Below, piece by piece: positions 23,716 through 36,100 of a DNA stretch of 45,850 bases (its first letter is position 1; each line of letters opens with the position of its first letter). The notes under the pieces are model-generated. The model was not told where the DNA came from. It saw only the letters and a program-made list of their open reading frames with translations, and did no database searches. This stretch comes from Pirellula staleyi DSM 6068 (GTDB lineage Bacteria; Planctomycetota; Planctomycetia; Pirellulales; Pirellulaceae). The position numbers and the translations under genes were made by a program. The stretch covers positions 1-45,850 of the forward strand of contig CAMCMB010000056.1 of the NCBI GenBank assembly GCA_945875845.1. Reading direction: 5' to 3'.

Positions 23716-26700
23716 AAACTGTCTCTTGGATCTGCCGTTGAATATCAAGATTCATCGGTCGGTTTTTCGTCGCCCATTCTTGGGCCCGCTCAATCGACTG
23801 TTTGGCGAATTCAGGCTCATTCTGTGCAATATGCATTTTGGCTTGGACCACATAATCAAATGCATTCCACGAACCATGTGAATCTTTGATCTCTCCGAGA
23901 ACAAGTGCGCACTCGTTGGCTTTGCCGTTGCGAATCAATGCTTCCGCATAGGTGCATGCAAAAGCTCGATTTTCAGCGACCACTCCGCAACTTCGTTGGG
24001 CAAGTTCCAAGGCGGCTGGGTAATCTCGGAGTGACACTTCTGGGCATTGCAAATAGCTGTCTGCTAAACGATGGGTATAGACTGGTGATCGATTGACTTC
24101 GGACAAAGTTTTCCATATTCCAATCGCTTTTGCAAAGCATTGAACGGCAACATCCTTTTGACGATTTTCGTGTTCTAGTAGCCCCCTTCGCCAATAGGCG
24201 TATGCCAGATTATCCCGCGTTGCGAGTGACTCTCGATTCTTATTTGCGGCAAGCGTTGCAACGACTCGTTCGAGACTCGCGATGGATTCCTCAAACGAGT
24301 TCCTACTTTCTATGGTGTCATGATGCAAGTACAGCAGTTGCCCAAGTTGACTGAGGACGCCTGCTTTCAGTTCCGTGTAGTAGTCGGCTTCCTCTCGATG
24401 AATTGCAGAGTCGCACAGTAGGCTATACTGGTCGATACTGCTTTCGAGCGCCCGTTTAGGTAGTTCGAGATCGGTGCTCGACTCTGCTTGCGATTGCCCC
24501 AAGCCGCTCAATGCGGAAGCAAACTCGGCTCGAAAACGCTGGACTGTTGTGTAGTCCGCCATTAACTCTTCCAGTTGCATTCCGGCTTCCTTGAATTTCT
24601 CAGACGCACTTGTTGCCTCACCTTGCTCAAGCAATACTAGACCTTGGTCTGCGAAACCGATCGCCGCTTGTTCAGCGTAGTCGAGGCTGTCCGGCCAGGC
24701 TTTTCGTAGTTGATCGTACACCTTGGCCGCCTCATCTAGTTTCGTCTTGGCGGTTCGCAATGCACCTTGTTCGCGTTCGGCGACCGCTCGCGAAACAAGC
24801 AGACTCGCCAGAGCTTCGAGGAAATCAGGATTTTGTGGATCGGATGCAATCAATTTCGACAGAGTTGTTTCTGCTTGTTCGAAATGCAAGTCCGCTTCCT
24901 TTTTTTCCCCAAGCCCTCGGAACGCTCGTCCGAGGCTCTCTCGCGTCCTGATGCCGCTCAAGACGAATTTGGATTCACCTCCCGCATAGGCTCGATCGAA
25001 GTACTCTATGCTTTCTTGCAGCCACTTGATCGCGTCGTCATCGTTTCGCTGCCTCTGCTCCGTGCTTCCTCGATTCGAAAGTGCGACCGCTAGGTTGATG
25101 CTCAACCAATCTGAGGCGGCATGCTTCGTCTCAAGGGAACGGAAGAGTGCGACGGCGCGATCAAACTCGGCTCTGGCTTCGGTTACATTGCCTTCGTTGT
25201 CACGGGCCAAGCCAATTCTAGAATAGATTCGCCCAAGTTCGATCGCCCGGGTCAATTCCACTGTCGAGAGCGTTGCGTTCGGATTGTGTTTCTCGATATT
25301 CGGAGCGGTATCTTTTAACAATGCAATTGCGGCTTGGTAATGCTCATGAGCTTCGGCCACATTTTCTTGCAAATGCGAAATATCACCGAGGCGAACGACA
25401 GCCCGCACGCGTTCCAGCTCGAGCTCGGGATCTTGACTCGTATTCTGACTGAGTTTTTTGTAATCCGCTGCAGCCGCTTGCAGGAATCTTTTTTGAAGAT
25501 TTTTGGTTGCGGAGAAGTCTTTGAGTGACTCGCTCCCCACGGTCAGAAAGTCGATCGCTTCCTTGGCGATCCGGTAGCGGTCGACCGCATCGCTCTTGAA
25601 CTCGTTGGCCGCCGTCTTAGCCTGCGACTCGGCCAACCTCGCACGGTTCACCCAGTAGCTTGCAACCAGCGTAAGCAGTGTCACCAACACCAGCGATGTG
25701 CCTATGGCAACCGTCCAGCTTCGGTGACGTCTCAAGAGTCGTCCCGCTTGCTCGATGAGCGGTTCGCGACCCTCGTACGCAAGGACTCGTTCGTCGGCCA
25801 GCCAGCGTTCCACATCTGCACTGAGCTCCCTCGCACTTGCATATCGATCTGCAATAGCAAACGACATTGCCTTACAGCAAATCGCTTCGAGCGGCTTGGG
25901 AACTCCGCTGTGTATTGAACTCGGCAATGGAACGAGCCCGTCCTTAATTCTTTCGAACACTTGAGCCACGAACTCCGCCATGCCTAACTTTTCATCGCGC
26001 CCGGTAACGGTCGCTACGCCTGTCAGCAACTCGTAGAGAATCGCCCCCAAGCTGAACACGTCCGATTGAGGACAGAGTCGTGAGATTTGTCCGGTTAGTT
26101 GCTCAGGCGCGGAATAGGCGACGGTCCCTGCGAAATCACCCATCTTGGTCTGCCCAGTCAATCCGCTCAGCCAAATACGACTCTGCGATGGATCTGCATT
26201 CTCCTTTTTCTCACTTAGACCGACCACATCATTGGACAGTACCTTGGCCAATCCCCAATCAACGACCAACGTTTCTCCGTGTGAGCCAAGCATGATGTTG
26301 GCAGGCTTTAAATCGCGATGAAGCACTCCGCGTGAGTGGGCGAACTCAATCGCATTGCACACGTCGAGAAACCGACGCAGCAACTGCCTAAGGGGAATGC
26401 CATCCAAACTCCCGAAGGATGAATCGTTTGCAGCATGGAATTCCCGAATTCGTTGGAGGAAGTCGACGCCCGAAACAAACCTCATGGCATAGAAAGGTTT
26501 GCCTAGGTCGTCGACGCCCAATGCATAAATCGGAACGATACCAGGATGCTCGAGTTGGCCGGTCACCTCAGCCTCCTGATAAAATTTCTCTTGCATCAAA
26601 CCTGAAATTGCATGAACACCTAGAATCTGCTTCAAAGCAACCGTTCGATTGAGCTGCAAATCCTGTGCGATAAAGATAACCCCGAGTCCGCCCTTCTTGT

Positions 26701-27118
26701 GCGCTTTGATGATGCGGAACCTGTTTCTCTCACCTCGATTTTTATTCGTTGGTTCCGGTGTATCGACGGCGTGAACATAGGGTGCTGTCGGTTCCACTCC
26801 CTTGAGCTCTTCCGCTTCGAATCGAGAGAGCTCATTTAAAAGTGGTCTTATCTTGTCTATGTCCTCGTTGGAGATCTCTCTCCGAGGTTCTTCCCTGGTT
26901 GGATCGGCGTACTTGGGTGTATTAGCCCCAAACAGGTCGACGATGGCTTTTTTGTTTTCCACGGACAAGGAGTCTTGCGCTAGAAGCACTTCGTCGAGTG
27001 ATCTTAAGTTGTCCTTGAGCCATTCGCCGACCGCAGAGAGAAAGACTGCGTCTGTGATCAGTCCTTCTTGGACGGCAACGAGCCCGACTTGAATTTGCTC
27101 CTCTCGTCGCCGGTTCAT
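23687..27118 (-). CDS. Transmembrane Ser/Thr protein kinase with extracytoplasmic TPR-type sensor
   Basis: 1143 residues. An N-terminal helical region (1-70) typical of planctomycete kinases is followed by a kinase domain (about 135-440): glycine loop KKGGLGVIFIAQD (141-153), ATP lysine K163 in ALKQI, HRDLKPAN (H267-D269), a DWG metal-binding motif in place of DFG (287-289), GTVAYSAPEQ (A337-E339) and SDVFSLGAILYELLTG. All key catalytic residues are present. A membrane span follows (about 468-490, WTVAIGTSLVLVTLLTL), then about 640 residues of TPR-like helices, which should lie outside the cytoplasmic membrane if the kinase is inside. The start overlaps the stop of the upstream protease gene by ATGA (27115-27118), indicating translational coupling. 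The last residues are encoded by an intergenic-type repeat. Target unknown; the nearby ECF sigma factor is a candidate. Confidence 0.93.
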   Translation of the reverse strand: MNRRREEQIQVGLVAVQEGLITDAVFLSAVGEWLKDNLRSLDEVLLAQDSLSVENKKAIVDLFGANTPKYADPTREEPRREISNEDIDKIRPLLNELSRFEAEELKGVEPTAPYVHAVDTPEPTNKNRGERNRFRIIKAHKKGGLGVIFIAQDLQLNRTVALKQILGVHAISGLMQEKFYQEAEVTGQLEHPGIVPIYALGVDDLGKPFYAMRFVSGVDFLQRIREFHAANDSSFGSLDGIPLRQLLRRFLDVCNAIEFAHSRGVLHRDLKPANIMLGSHGETLVVDWGLAKVLSNDVVGLSEKKENADPSQSRIWLSGLTGQTKMGDFAGTVAYSAPEQLTGQISRLCPQSDVFSLGAILYELLTGVATVTGRDEKLGMAEFVAQVFERIKDGLVPLPSSIHSGVPKPLEAICCKAMSFAIADRYASARELSADVERWLADERVLAYEGREPLIEQAGRLLRRHRSWTVAIGTSLVLVTLLTLVASYWVNRARLAESQAKTAANEFKSDAVDRYRIAKEAIDFLTVGSESLKDFSATKNLQKRFLQAAAADYKKLSQNTSQDPELELERVRAVVRLGDISHLQENVAEAHEHYQAAIALLKDTAPNIEKHNPNATLSTVELTRAIELGRIYSRIGLARDNEGNVTEARAEFDRAVALFRSLETKHAASDWLSINLAVALSNRGSTEQRQRNDDDAIKWLQESIEYFDRAYAGGESKFVLSGIRTRESLGRAFRGLGEKKEADLHFEQAETTLSKLIASDPQNPDFLEALASLLVSRAVAEREQGALRTAKTKLDEAAKVYDQLRKAWPDSLDYAEQAAIGFADQGLVLLEQGEATSASEKFKEAGMQLEELMADYTTVQRFRAEFASALSGLGQSQAESSTDLELPKRALESSIDQYSLLCDSAIHREEADYYTELKAGVLSQLGQLLYLHHDTIESRNSFEESIASLERVVATLAANKNRESLATRDNLAYAYWRRGLLEHENRQKDVAVQCFAKAIGIWKTLSEVNRSPVYTHRLADSYLQCPEVSLRDYPAALELAQRSCGVVAENRAFACTYAEALIRNGKANECALVLGEIKDSHGSWNAFDYVVQAKMHIAQNEPEFAKQSIERAQEWATKNRPMNLDIQRQIQETVSSGTAQAVR

Positions 27119-30100
27119 GGAGACCTTCCTACGTCTTCGTCCGGCAATTCAGGATACATCTCCAAAATTGCACTAATTTGCAAACGATCACGTCTATTGC
27201 GTTGCAAGCTAGACTCCCCTTCACCCGATGTATCGCGCTGGTTCAAGTGGTTGATCACAACCAAGACGTCCAAAGGCTCGCTGTTGTTGCTGCCATTGGT
27301 ATCAACGAAGTGCTGTGCCTTGGGGTGGCTCGGGTCAAAAAGTGGAAGGTTGCCGGGGGTATTCGATCCGGAAGAGCGATTCAGGTGATTGATGATCACG
27401 AGGACATCCAATGGTGAGACTATCCCGTCGCCATCCGCATCGAGCCGATGGATTGGATTCTGCCACGGCAGTGAACTTTCCATTCGAACCAAAGAATTGG
27501 ATTGCTTGAAAACGTGAACGAGTTTGCCTTGTTCAAGCAGTCGCGTCTCGAGAACCCAGCCAAGACTACTTTCGATAGTGTCTTGGTCACCCAGTACGAT
27601 GCGGACGGATTTGTCCGAGTTGAATGCTCCGATACTTGCGACGTTTATCTGAAGCACTTGGGGGACGGCTACGGAAAAGTCTAACGTGCGAATTCCGTAA
27701 AGTGAGCCTGTCGGAAAGCCTGCAAGATTCAACTTGGGCTCTGATGTGGAAATCGTAATAGGAGAACTCGAGTCAACAAACTGAAGTGTTCCGAAGAGGT
27801 TTGTCATGGGGAGTTGGATCGCATATCGCGATTGCCCCGTAGACGTCACCAGCAAGACTCGTTCGATATTGGAAGCTGGCCCACTAAAAATCGGTTTACC
27901 CTGGGAAAGAACCACGAGCGAGCCTCCCGTGACGAAAAGCTCGTGTTGACCAAGCTCCGATTCGAACAGAGTGAGGGTACTTGTTTCCTGAGTATCGAGG
28001 ATTTGAATCGGATGGTCTTCTACCTCGCCATCTTCGGCCAGACCGGTAACTCCAAGCCCGCCCAATGAACTCAATCGAAACCGCGCATAGGTCATTCCAG
28101 CTTTGGATCCGGCAGGAATGGTAAAACCGATCAAGTTGCGTCCGGTCGTTACGGAAGCGGCTGCAAGAATCTGCTCACCGCTATCGCTCCAATCCCCATC
28201 CTGATTGAAATCGATCCAAGCGTCGAGCTTGGAATTTGCTGATGCAATGGCAACGAGGCTGGCGATCGTTGGCACAATTGGGGATGACATGGCGGTAACG
28301 GCGAAGCTAATTCCGTCTTCATCGTCTATCTTCTGATCATCTCCTAAAGCACCGTGCGTTGGTTGTCCATCCTGCTCAGCGTCGACCAGCGAGCCTAGAT
28401 ACAACTGCCCCGTTCGATGTCGAGCACCGTTGTCTTTCAGTTGAGTGGGATAGCTGGCTGCAAGACGCGATTGTGCGGCCGTGGGGGCATCACCGAAATC
28501 GATGTCTCCATCCGCTAGGTCGGTTACGAAAATTTGAAAGAATTGAAGCGAGGATCGATCGAGTCCCCCCGAATCGGTACCTCCATTGTCTCGGACTTGG
28601 ACCCCGATTTTCGCAGCGCCCGATCCAGTGAGCGACGGTTGGTATCGCAAATTCCCATCATTGTCGATTGCTGGCTGACTCAGGAAAAGGTCCGTTCGAT
28701 CATTTGTAACGATAAACTCAGCAATGGATTGGGATTGTTCGTCGATTCCACCACCCGGCCGAAACGCGGTCGCAAAACTCAAAACCGTTCGCAGGTTGGA
28801 ACCTTGAGTGATGATCTGATTTCCACGTAGAACGATCGATGGCGGATCATTCACAGGCTTCACGGATACCAAAACGGTTCTTTCAATAGTCCCATCGTCG
28901 CTCGTGTCGAATTGACCATCCGCACCCGCGTCACGAACCACAACGCTTAGTATCGCTTGGCCTTGCGCATCCTTGAATGTTGCAAACGCAAGGCGACCGG
29001 TGGTTGAGCCCTCTGTGTAGGCGACGCTCGGATGCGGAACAACCGAGGGATTCGAGCTGAACGCAGTCACTCGAAGAGGTGGACCAACGACCCGTCCTTG
29101 CTTGATGCCGGTCATCGAAATGGAGAGTGGCGAAGCGTCCTCAAGTACTTCGATTGGACTGATAAACGGGTCCATGCTAGGCTTCAAAATCTCCGACCGA
29201 ATGCCAAAATTCTTTTCATTGGTGGTACCGACTCCGGTGACTTGGATTCGATGCGCGCCGTCAATCCATTCGTTGCTAAGGATCGTGAGAGAATTGCTTT
29301 CGCTGTTCATAAGTGCCAAATCGACAGTCCCAGATCGATCGAAATCTCCGGCTGCAAACACCAGTCGAGGGCCAGTCGCAATTTGCGCGACACCAAAACT
29401 CTCCGCAGGCTCGAACAACATGCTGTTTGGATTTTCAGACCCCTCCTGACTCAGCCGATTTCGCAGAATCGAGAGCGATCTGGAACGTAGATTCGAAACA
29501 AGAATGTCGTTGTCTTGATCGCCGTCGATATCGAACAAAGAGACTTGCACGGGCCCTTGACCAACCGACAATTGCTCGGAAAGAACCGTGAACGAACCTG
29601 TTGCGCTTCCTCGAAGAACGGAGGCCGTATTCACGGAAAAGTTGACAACCACCAAGTCCTGGAACCCATCCCCGTTAAGGTCGCTCGCGTCGATCCCCAG
29701 CGGGCCAGCTCCAACAAGGTACGTAGTCACGGGCGCGAATCCTCCGTTCCCAAGACCAAGGATCACTGAGACGTTTCCGTTGTCGTTCGCTCGTCCAAAG
29801 TCTCCTTGATTGGCGATCGCAATGTCGGGAACTTGATCGCGATTCAAATCTTGAATGACCATCGACATAGGACGTTTCCCCCCCGAGGAAATCGACGCAC
29901 CCGAGGTGAACACTCCTTGGCCATTGTTTAGATAGATCTTCAAAAGACCTGTGGCATTTGTAGTTTGAGATGCCACGACGATATCGAGATCCGAGTCGGA
30001 ATCGATATCGGCAAGCACGATTTTCGTAGGCATTGCATCAACGCTTAGCAACGATGAAGATTTGAAGCCAGTGCCGTCGAAATCGAGAAAAACTGAAATC

Positions 30101-33100
30101 GTACTATTGAGCGCATTTGCAACCACGAGGTCCTTCGCGATCGGTCCGTTCAGATTGCCGCTCGCCATGGCAACCGGACCTTTGCCGTTGGGTGCGATGT
30201 TCACTGTGATGGGGGTTGAGCTAAAACCTCCCTGCCCGTCATTCAACTGGATAACGATCGAGTTTCCGGAATACAATGCAACGGCGATGTCTGGACCATT
30301 GAGACCATCGAAATCCTCGACGATGACATCCTGGGGTTTTGACAAAACGGTCGAGCTCGACGAGAAAGCTTGTTCCACGGACGAAAACTTATTGCCTATA
30401 GGGGAGGTGAGCTGATTCCCTTCACCTAACAGGGCGCGAACGGTATAGCTGCGACTGCCGAGACTTGAAAAGGAATAGTTTCCCAGTGAATCCGAAACAT
30501 TCCGTGGTTCGTCAAAATCCCGACGTTCGTTTGCATTGAGATCGAGATAGATTTCGACACCTGGATTCCCAGGTTCGTTGGCTTGTTGCACTCCATCTTG
30601 GTTTGAGTCCGTGAATACCCTCCCCTCGATCCTTGCATTCTCAGATTGCCCGGTCGATCCGCGGGGCGCAAATCCAAAATTCCGTTGATCGATGTTTCCG
30701 GCTGCAGGCAAAAACACTCGTGATCCGTTGGTGTTGGGCAGGGGAGTCATTTGTACCCAACCCAATGGAGTTTCCACGCCGACACTATATTCTCGGAAGG
30801 ATGGCACATCCTCAAACAAGTAGCTGCCATTCTCGTTGCTCATTGCAATCGGCTCATCGCCATCCCGACGGCCATTGTTGTTGACATCGAGATAGACCGT
30901 CCAGCCAGCCAGTCCGGGGTCGCCGAGATCGAATACTTCGTCAACGCTCACGTCGTTAAAGAGCGTGCCGCTCAGCCTGCCTGTTTTGGGCGAAAGTCCG
31001 ATGGTTAATGCCGTGAGCTCCTGTCCTACTTGGAGCGTAACACTTCGGCTCGCGCTCTCAAATGGATTGGGAGCGGTGAAGATATCGCTGAACTGATTCG
31101 TATCGTTCACGACCAAGTTGTTCGCTGTGGATTGAAAGGCGATGGTCCGTCCGTCTTTGCTGATCGCAGCACGAACGCTGTCTCCATTGTTCGCCTGTCC
31201 AGAACTCGGCTGGCTAATTCGCTTGAAACGCGAAGCCAAGGGTTGAGATGGAGATCCCGTCGGTGACTGCGATGTGAATCGATCGTAAACAAAAACACTC
31301 TTGGTCAACGATGTGTCGCTCGGAGCTACGATCGAGTTGTATGCTTCGAACACAATGTATTGTCCATCCTCGCTAATGCTTGGACGATAATTGACAGCTT
31401 GTGAGGTTGCCTTGAACGGGATTTCCAATCTTTCGATGGCAGACGTCTGTACGTCTACTACAAACAAGTCGCTCGCTGCATTCGTATCTCCGGCAACTAG
31501 ATTGCTTGCCAAGGATTGAAAAACAACAAACCGACCATTGCCGCTGATGGATGGCGGATAAGAAAACCCATTGCTTTCGGAACCATCGCCCGACACGTTC
31601 ACACGTCGAATAGAACCATGGATTCGATCGTAAACAAAGATGTCCGACAGACCATTGCGATCCTCTTCAACCAAATTGCTTGCATCGGAAACGAAAGCGA
31701 TGAATCGGCCGTCGCTGCTGATGCTTGGTTCTTCGCTATCGTTGTTGCCTTGAACACTATTGGCAGCCAGAGTGACACTGATGACGGACTTAGCCGCCCG
31801 ATGGAAAAGAAAGATATCAGAAAAATCATCGCTGTCGTTAGGGACAAGGTTTTTTGCGAACGAGGAAAAGGCAATCCAATTACCATCCTGATTGGCCGAT
31901 GCGTTGTCGCTATACCCGTTCGCGAGTTCGCCCGAGTTGGTAAGACTGACGGGCTCCAATACTTTGGTTTTTCGATCATATAGAAACACGGACGTATCGT
32001 CGCGTAGCAATACGAATTGATCTTGTTCACCCGAAATGCAGAGAACTCGCAAATTCATTCCCTCATGGGGCAAACGCTCCAACGATTGCTCGTCACGTGA
32101 GTAAACGAAGACGTTTGGATTGGGGCCATCGCCTGCGACCAAGTTGCTTGCATTGGATAGAAATGCGATAACGCGACCGCTTGGACTGATTGCAGGCAGT
32201 GTGCTGTTACCGTTTCCTTGGACTGCGCCGATTCCGACCATGGATAATGGTTCGGCCGACGCCTGCCACTCGTCCGGAACCATCGCGCGAAAGTTCTGTT
32301 TCGTTGGGGGAATATTGCGAAACGAGAACTCCCCTCGATCGCTATTGCTGACGGTTGCTAACGACCCGCCGGCAGTCACCGATGCGATTTCGCTGGACTG
32401 GTTTATTCCATCGCCGTTTGCGTCGAGAAAGACAGTTATGTCCGCTAGTCCAACTTCATTGCTGTCCCTGAGAAGATTGGAATTCAGGTCAACGAAAATG
32501 GAGCCAGTCGCGGATGCGGAAACCGCTTCCAAGGCGCCCGCATCTGGGCGAATTCGGAGACGATTCCATTGATCCAAAGTTCCAATGCGTTCGCTTGATG
32601 CGGCGTCAATAGCCGGGTTACCAAGGAGCAATGGATAGCCAGGTGGCAGGTCGTCAATGGATGAAAATGGCCCAAGCTTGCTCACAGCATCCCTTGCCAG
32701 GATATCTTGGGGGTGCAAGCTCTCTCGCGAGCTTGCCGATGCTAGGACGTTGTTACCCAACGATGCTGTCTTGGAGCCAAAATCGAATGCGGTGAAGTTG
32801 CCAGCATACAAACTGTTGCTCGAAGTTACATTGCCAGAAATCGTCTCGTCGCCTGTGTTGTAGGCAAGAGTCGAACTGTTTAAATGTACCGTCGACATTT
32901 GACTGAAGGCGGATACACAACGAACGGTTTTGGCAATTCGATCGAATACGTAAACTTGACGATTCGATGGGCCGACGGTGCCTCGATGGCTACTGTTACC
33001 CGCGTCCAGGTTGTTCGACTCGGACTCAAACGCGATATATCGACCGTCACCGCTGATCGAGGGCGAAAAGCTTGCACCGTTCGCTTGTGATCCATCGCTT

Positions 33101-36100
33101 GCCATACTGACTCGCTCGACGTTTCCTGTCGTTCTGTCGACCACAAAGATGTCGGACGCGGAATTGCTGTCGCCTGGAACCAGGTTGGTTGCGAGGGAAC
33201 TGAACGCAACAAACCTGCCATCGCTGCTGATCGCAGGGCTTGAGCTGGGTTGATCGGCTTGGGAGCCGTTGCTTGCAAGGTTGATGCGGCGAAGCTGTTG
33301 CAGAGTCTGGTCGTAGACGAAGATGTCTGCGGCCTGGTTGGAATCTCCCGAAACGAGCTGCGAGTCGTCCGAAGTGAACGCGAGGAAGCGGCCATCGAAG
33401 TTAAACACAGGGTCGAAGTTAGAGCCATTCGATGTTGTGTTGTGGAGACGCAGAGCCGGCATATTCAGCGCGTTTGCTTGGCGATCATAGACGAAGATGT
33501 CATGGAAAGTTCCGTCCAAAGTTCCGCTTACTTCGGATGCCAACGCGATGAATCGACCATCTCCACTGACGGAGTTCGAGTTCAAGAAGGATATGTTGAC
33601 GGCTTGGGAGTGGATCGTAAGATCCAGTCGCTGGATCGATGCGGTACTACGATCCGTGACAAACACGCCCCAACCATTGACGGCGTCGTCCGCGATCGCT
33701 TGTTGATAAACGAGCAATTGTCCGTTATCGCTGATGGCAGGGATTCCCCTGGTGTCACGACTGGCGGGCACGGACGGGCTTTCCAGCGTAGTTGTTTTGC
33801 TCGCAAGCGAACGTGCGAAGAGGTCTTTCGAGAACGCATCGTCGCCGGTAGTTAGATTGTTCGCGGCAGAGTAGAAAATCACCGTAGTACCGTCGCCGCT
33901 GATGGCGGCAGCTTCGCTTGGGCTATTCGCTTGCTGATTTGCAGACGAGACGTTCACGCGTTCGACTATGTCGTCGCCAAGACTGGTCACGAACACATCG
34001 GTTGAGTTGTTTGTGTCCTTTGGAACAAGATTGTTTGCATTCGACAGAAACGAAACGCGTTGGCCATCGCGACTGATCGTGGGCGAGTAACTTATGGCAG
34101 ACCCACCGTCAAAGTCGCGGGCGCGACTTTGAATGGCACCACCAAAATTGGATGCAACGGTACTGTTCTCAATCCGGGCGTCCGTAGAGGCATAGGAAAC
34201 AACACCACCGCCGCGATTGTTATCGATGGTAGTTTGATTTATGACCGCTTCGGTGTTGCCGCACAGCATTAGTCCGCCGCCAATGTCGCTTTGGTTTTCT
34301 GAGATACGAGATTGAGAGATGTTGAGATCTCCCGCCCAAACGGCGATGCCGCCACCCCGATTTAGCTCATCGGATGGTCCGTTTGAGGTCCCGAGCGCGG
34401 CGTTGTTTCGAATATGAACTTGGTCTAGATTCAATATGCCTGCCGATAAGATTCCGCCACCACCTTGCAATGGAGGGGAAACACCACCGGCTACGGTCAG
34501 TCGCTTCAAGGACAAGGAAGCACCTGGGTGAACCTTGAAGACGCGGTCTAATCCTTGTGCATCGATCACGGTGCTCTTGGGTAGGTCTCCAACGATCGTG
34601 ACATTACCCAAAATATCAAAATCGCCAAACGCAGGCGAGGACCAACTGGTCTCTGATTGGGTTGAAGTGCAAAACTGATTTGGGTCTGCACGGAAGAAGT
34701 TGAAACCGGGATCGGAAAGATAAGGGATTTCGATCGCATATCGCCCGCCTTCCAAAAGGATGGTGCGTGGAACGCTGGGCTCTCCATTTGCGATCTCGAT
34801 TGCATGGCGAAGCGATGAATTTCCGTTCGCGTCGAAAAACGAGTCCACATACACAATGGATGGGTCGATAATCTTGACATCAAAGCGGCCGATCGCTTGA
34901 CTGCGAATGGGAATCGCTTTGCTTTGAGACAAAACAGAACCGGCGACGGTCGAAATCGAATACGCGCCGAAGTCCAGCGGATCCCATGTACCGCCGGGGG
35001 GCGTTAGGATGTAAGTGGCAGTGACAGACGTACCATTGTTCGCGGATTGAATCGAACTCGCTTTCAGGATTACGGGCAGGGTTTCACGGTTGCCCCATTG
35101 ATGGCTGACCAAAAGATCATCATCACCGATCGAGTTCGTATTCAAACCGTTCCTGTCGGTGTATCGGACGGTAATCTCATGTGAATCGCCACCGCTGGAG
35201 ACGACGTTCGTTGCCGTAACCACCTCTGCAACGGGAGCAAAAATCGTAGACTGCAGGGCGGAGAACGCATTTAGACGTCCTCCTGACGAAACGGAATTTA
35301 TGAACTCTGGTTTCAGGTCCACGGATTCCAGAAGGGCTCTTCGCACTTCTGTTACGGACGCTTGCGGTAACACAGACCATAGGAGGGCGGCCGTTCCTGC
35401 GACAAGCGGAGCCGCCATACTGGTACCGTTTGCGTCGCCATAGCGACCGCCCGGCAAAGTACTTCGGACTCCTACGCCGGGCGCAGCGATATCGACAGAG
35501 CTGATGCCAAAGTTGGAAAAGGGGGCAAGCCGATCGTTTCCATCGCTGGCGGCGACAGTCACGATATTCTCCAAGTCATAGCTGGCTGGGTAAAACGGTG
35601 TTCTGTCGTTGTCGACGCCTTGGCCAAGGACGTTTCCATTCCCTGCCGCTGCGGCAACGAGAATGCCAGCCTCGCCAGCGGACAGGATCGCATTTCGCAG
35701 GACAGTGTTGGGGCTGCCTGGTTGCCCCCAACTGCTATTCAATACACGCACATTGGTGTTGTACTGTGTTCTCATCATGGTCGCATAGTTGATCGCTGCG
35801 ATCGCAGAGGCCGTGTCACCCTGATTGTTCTGATCCAAGAATTTCAGCGACATCAAGGATGTCTTCCAGTTGACTCCGGTAACACCTCTTTCGTTGTTCC
35901 CTATCGCTCCAATGGTACCGGCGACGTGCGAGCCGTGGCCGAGAATGTCCGACGGATTATTAGGAGCAAACGATTCGCTCGTTCCATCGCGGAAATTCCA
36001 TCCGAAAAAATCATCAATGAATCCGTTGCGATCGGTATCCAATCCGTCTGTCCAAGATGGATCCCGCAATAGATCGATGGCATCGATGTATCCATTGGAG

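Noticed and set aside
33250-33855. Plus-strand 201-codon frame, longest antisense frame in the protease gene
   Set aside because: It lies fully within a well-supported S8/PD40 gene and has no recognisable domain or start signal.
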